IMG/VR virus record: IMGVR_UViG_3300028802_000048
Location: 1-32,402 of that record
Length of the DNA stretch: 32,402 bases
Origin: a virus
Direction: 5' to 3' (one strand)
Part shown: positions 30,238 through 32,402 of the stretch, piece by piece
Position numbering within the stretch: position 1 is the stretch's first letter
Layout of the letters: every line of letters begins with the position of its first letter
The notes under the pieces: model-generated
What the model saw: the letters and a program-made list of their open reading frames with translations, nothing else
What the model was told of the DNA's origin: nothing
Database searches by the model: none
Translations under genes and position numbers: made by a program

Positions 30238-31843
30238 TGGTGAGTGCCGTGATCGTGGCCTGTACGCCGTCGATCCGGCCCCGCGATCGTTTCTTGCTCA
30301 GCATGATGTTGTCCTTTTCGTCGCCCCGGCCGACGGCATTGGCGAGCATGATCGTCATCAGCGGATTCGGATCATGCCGGACCCGACGCTGTAACACGAA
30401 ATCACGAAAGTCTTTCGTCGACTGACTCAACGGGTTATACCGCTGATCGACGCCGAGCACGGGGATCTTGTCCTCGTCGCGGAGATTCGACATGAGCTCG
30501 TGGGCGTGCCAGGGATCGAAGCACAGCGTCTTGATCTTCCATTCCTTCGCCAGCGCGGCGAGATCCTGCCGGAGTTGAATCCGATCAATGACGTTGCCGG
30601 CCGTGACCCGGAGCCAGCCGTCGGCGGCGAATCGGTCGTACGGCGTCCGATCCCGTTTCGACCGCTCGCCGATATTGTCTTCAGGAAGCCAGAAGGTTGG
30701 CCGGATGGCGATCTCCGTCTCGCTCAATTTCCAGACCAGGACGGCCGCGGTGACGTCGATCGAACTCGACAAGTCGAGCCCCATCCAGCAGGGATAGCGC
30801 CGGAGCTCGGCATCGGGCGGGAGCGCGGGACAGGCGAGCCAATCTTCGACCGAGAAGTACCCCTCGACGCGTTGCAGTTTTTGGCCGAGGTAGAGCCGCC
30901 TGAACTTCGCTTGCTCGGCCGGATTGGCGAGCGCCTTCCGGCTTTCCTTCCGCATGAAGTCCGGCTTGACCGAGATATCCCAATTCGGATTCGCCTTGAT
31001 CCAGGTCGTCTCGAGCGTCCAATCGTCCTCGGGATCGGCCGCGGCAATGAAGGCGAACCACTCGGGGAGTGGCACCGTCCCTTCGAGCACCCGCGTACTG
31101 AGCAGGTGATGTTGCCCGTAGACGCTCTGATCGTCCTCGCCGGCCGTCGTGATCTCGAACAGCATCGGCTGTAACCGCGTGCCCATGCCGGACTCGATGA
31201 CCTCGATCTGATCGGCAGACTTCATCTTGTGCACTTCATCGGCGACGGCGATATGCGGCCGGAGCCCGTCGAGCGTGTCGGCGTCCGCGCCGAGCGCCTC
31301 CATCTTCGACTCGGTTTTGAGATCGTGGAGGTTGTATTTCGAGACCTCGATCATGGCCTTGATGGCCGGCGAGCGCACCACCATCTGCCGCCCGGCTTGA
31401 AACGAGATCCGCGCCTGATCCTTCTTCGTGGCGACCGAGTACCCTTCGGCCCCGTCCTCGCCGTCGAAGAATGTCAAGATGACGAGCATGCCGCCGGCCA
31501 ATGTGGACTTGCCCTGCCCGCGTGGAAGCTCGATAAAGGCGTTCCGAAACCGCCGCAGTCCCGTGTCTTTGTGGACCCATCCCAGGAGACTGCCGACGAT
31601 GAAGCATTGCCACGGCTCGAGGATGATCGGCCGGCCGGCCCAGTCCCGGCCCTTGTAGTGGCGGAACAGCTTGAACAGCCCGACGCCACGCGCCGCGAGC
31701 TCCGGCTTATAGACCCACTGGCTGCTAGTGTCGGCCAAATCCGCAAGGTGACGCTCGCACGCCAGCCGATGCCACTTGCCGGCCGGGAGCTCGCCGGCCG
31801 TCACCCGCCGAGCGTACGCCGTCGCCGGGTCACTTGACGGCAA
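30188..31843 (-). CDS. terL: Terminase large subunit
   Basis: A 551-residue packaging motor. The ATPase Walker A is ELPRGQGKST (residues about 105-114) and Walker B is IAVADE (residues 198-203). The nuclease domain has MGLDLSS, LCFDPWHAHEL and RGRIDGVQATITAL with the metal-binding Asp residues. It pulls DNA into the procapsid using ATP and cuts the concatemer. The start is TTG, overlapping the small subunit stop by 14 bases, with GAGG just before it. It closely follows the small terminase. Confidence 0.94.
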   Translation of the reverse strand: MPSSDPATAYARRVTAGELPAGKWHRLACERHLADLADTSSQWVYKPELAARGVGLFKLFRHYKGRDWAGRPIILEPWQCFIVGSLLGWVHKDTGLRRFRNAFIELPRGQGKSTLAGGMLVILTFFDGEDGAEGYSVATKKDQARISFQAGRQMVVRSPAIKAMIEVSKYNLHDLKTESKMEALGADADTLDGLRPHIAVADEVHKMKSADQIEVIESGMGTRLQPMLFEITTAGEDDQSVYGQHHLLSTRVLEGTVPLPEWFAFIAAADPEDDWTLETTWIKANPNWDISVKPDFMRKESRKALANPAEQAKFRRLYLGQKLQRVEGYFSVEDWLACPALPPDAELRRYPCWMGLDLSSSIDVTAAVLVWKLSETEIAIRPTFWLPEDNIGERSKRDRTPYDRFAADGWLRVTAGNVIDRIQLRQDLAALAKEWKIKTLCFDPWHAHELMSNLRDEDKIPVLGVDQRYNPLSQSTKDFRDFVLQRRVRHDPNPLMTIMLANAVGRGDEKDNIMLSKKRSRGRIDGVQATITALTNVLVRQPQRASGAFFV

Positions 31844-32342
31844 GAAGCCTCGCTAGTTCCGTCGCCTCGGTATCCCGCTCCGACTCCCGCGCCGGCCCCT
31901 TGCCGTCGGCGGCGAGCCCGTACCGCGCCTGGAGCTGTTCGCACCGGAGCATGAGCGCCCGCCAATGGGTCAAGAGGCTGTTGGCCTTGTACTCCGCTTG
32001 CTCCTGCCCGGCCCCGTCGATCGTGACCTTCAATTGCTCGAGCCCGCGGGATTGAATCGTCGCCCACATGACCTCGGCCCGCTCCGCTTGCTGACACAAC
32101 AGGACAAAGCCCGCCGACGTCGACGGCGTGAGCATGCCATTGGCCAGGGCTAACGGCGACCACTTCCGCCAGTACTTGAGCTCGCCAGCCGTCAGATCGT
32201 CCGGCTCGTCGACCGGCCCAGACGGGACGGGCTCCCGTTCCACGATCGCCATCGACCGTTTCCCGGCATTCCCGCCTAACCAGCGCTCCGATTGCGACTT
32301 TGGCGGTCGTCCACCGCCCAAACGAGTTCCGCCTTGTCCCAT
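31830..32342 (-). CDS. terS: Terminase small subunit (P27-like)
   Basis: A 170-residue protein. It starts with a basic segment (GGRPPKSQSERWLGGNAGKR), then VPSGPVDEPDDLTAGELKYW, helices with LLCQQAERAEVMW, and YKANSLLTHWRALMLRCEQL. This is the P27-family small terminase pattern, which binds the packaging site and stimulates the large subunit. GAGGT lies four bases before the ATG. It is the first gene of the window in transcription order. Confidence 0.9.
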   Translation of the reverse strand: MGQGGTRLGGGRPPKSQSERWLGGNAGKRSMAIVEREPVPSGPVDEPDDLTAGELKYWRKWSPLALANGMLTPSTSAGFVLLCQQAERAEVMWATIQSRGLEQLKVTIDGAGQEQAEYKANSLLTHWRALMLRCEQLQARYGLAADGKGPARESERDTEATELARLLAVK

Positions 32343-32402
32343 TTTTACCTCAGACGCCCTATTCTAGGTCACTTGCTGGTTTCGCGGTCATCGACGCGAA
32401 GG
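32343..32402. promoter_or_regulatory. Terminase upstream region with dyad
   Basis: This 60-base stretch precedes the small terminase. On the minus strand it has TAGAAT (5 of 6 to the -10 consensus) with no good -35. A perfect dyad TTCGCG / CGCGAA (32381-32400) has an 8-base centre. It could be a packaging (cos/pac) or regulatory site, and the opposite window end would continue it if the genome is circular. Confidence 0.35.

Noticed and set aside
1-32402. CRISPR array, insertion sequence or integrase/attachment site
   Set aside because: No regularly spaced identical repeats, no transposase or integrase motif, and no terminal inverted repeats were seen. The repeat unit at 6080-6540 is coding and uninterrupted by spacers.

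Overview
The window reads as a tailed double-stranded DNA bacteriophage with a long non-contractile tail (siphovirus). It is most likely a complete, circularly assembled genome of about 32.4 kb. Every convincing gene lies on the minus strand, so transcription runs from high to low coordinates. Genes are packed tightly with many 4-base ATGA or GTGA stop/start overlaps, and open plus-strand frames are antisense shadows caused by the high GC content. The host is a high-GC bacterium. Heptosyltransferase-like and other sugar-transfer genes, plus a lipoprotein with Asp after the lipobox Cys, hint at a Gram-negative host, but this is inference. No integrase, polymerase, helicase or recognisable endolysin was found.

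Layout in transcription order. (1) Packaging and capsid: small terminase, large terminase, HK97-type portal with a long coiled-coil tail, prohead protease, and the HK97-fold major capsid protein. Between protease and capsid sits a two-gene unit with its own sigma70-type promoter and a strong rho-independent terminator, a moron-like insertion. (2) Directly after the capsid gene, in the same run of overlapping genes, are five sugar-related genes: a GxGPSL-type transferase-like protein, a capsule-type transferase-like protein, a GT-A transferase with a DGD motif, an FkbM methyltransferase and a GT9-like protein. They precede the head-tail connectors and probably modify the virion or the host surface. 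(3) Connector, head-tail adaptor, gp10-like protein, tail terminator, tail tube, tail assembly chaperone with an apparent -1 frameshift, tape measure, and a hub/tip protein. (4) A membrane-protein cluster that is the likely holin/lysis region. (5) A set of tail-appendage proteins including two glycoside-hydrolase-like proteins, beta-propellers, Ig-like modules and a tandem-repeat protein.

The left quarter is the early/DNA-metabolism side. A small Cro/CI-type repressor has a promoter placed so that its mRNA would be leaderless. It is followed by small proteins and an ERF single-strand annealing protein carrying an OB-like domain and an SSB-like tip. A second promoter then leads into about 470 bases of untranslated, dyad-rich DNA, followed by a lipoprotein with an ASH-like domain, an HNH nuclease, small zinc-binding proteins, a DUF1064 nuclease-like protein and a second HNH nuclease. 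If the window is circular, that second HNH gene lies directly upstream of the small terminase gene, the usual HNH-terS-terL arrangement of HK97-type phages.

The most interesting items are the glycan cassette inside the head operon, the promoter-to-terminator unit between protease and capsid (with a RAMP-like protein), the frameshifted chaperone without a canonical slippery heptamer, the ERF-OB-acidic-tip fusion, and the structured leader before the lipoprotein gene.
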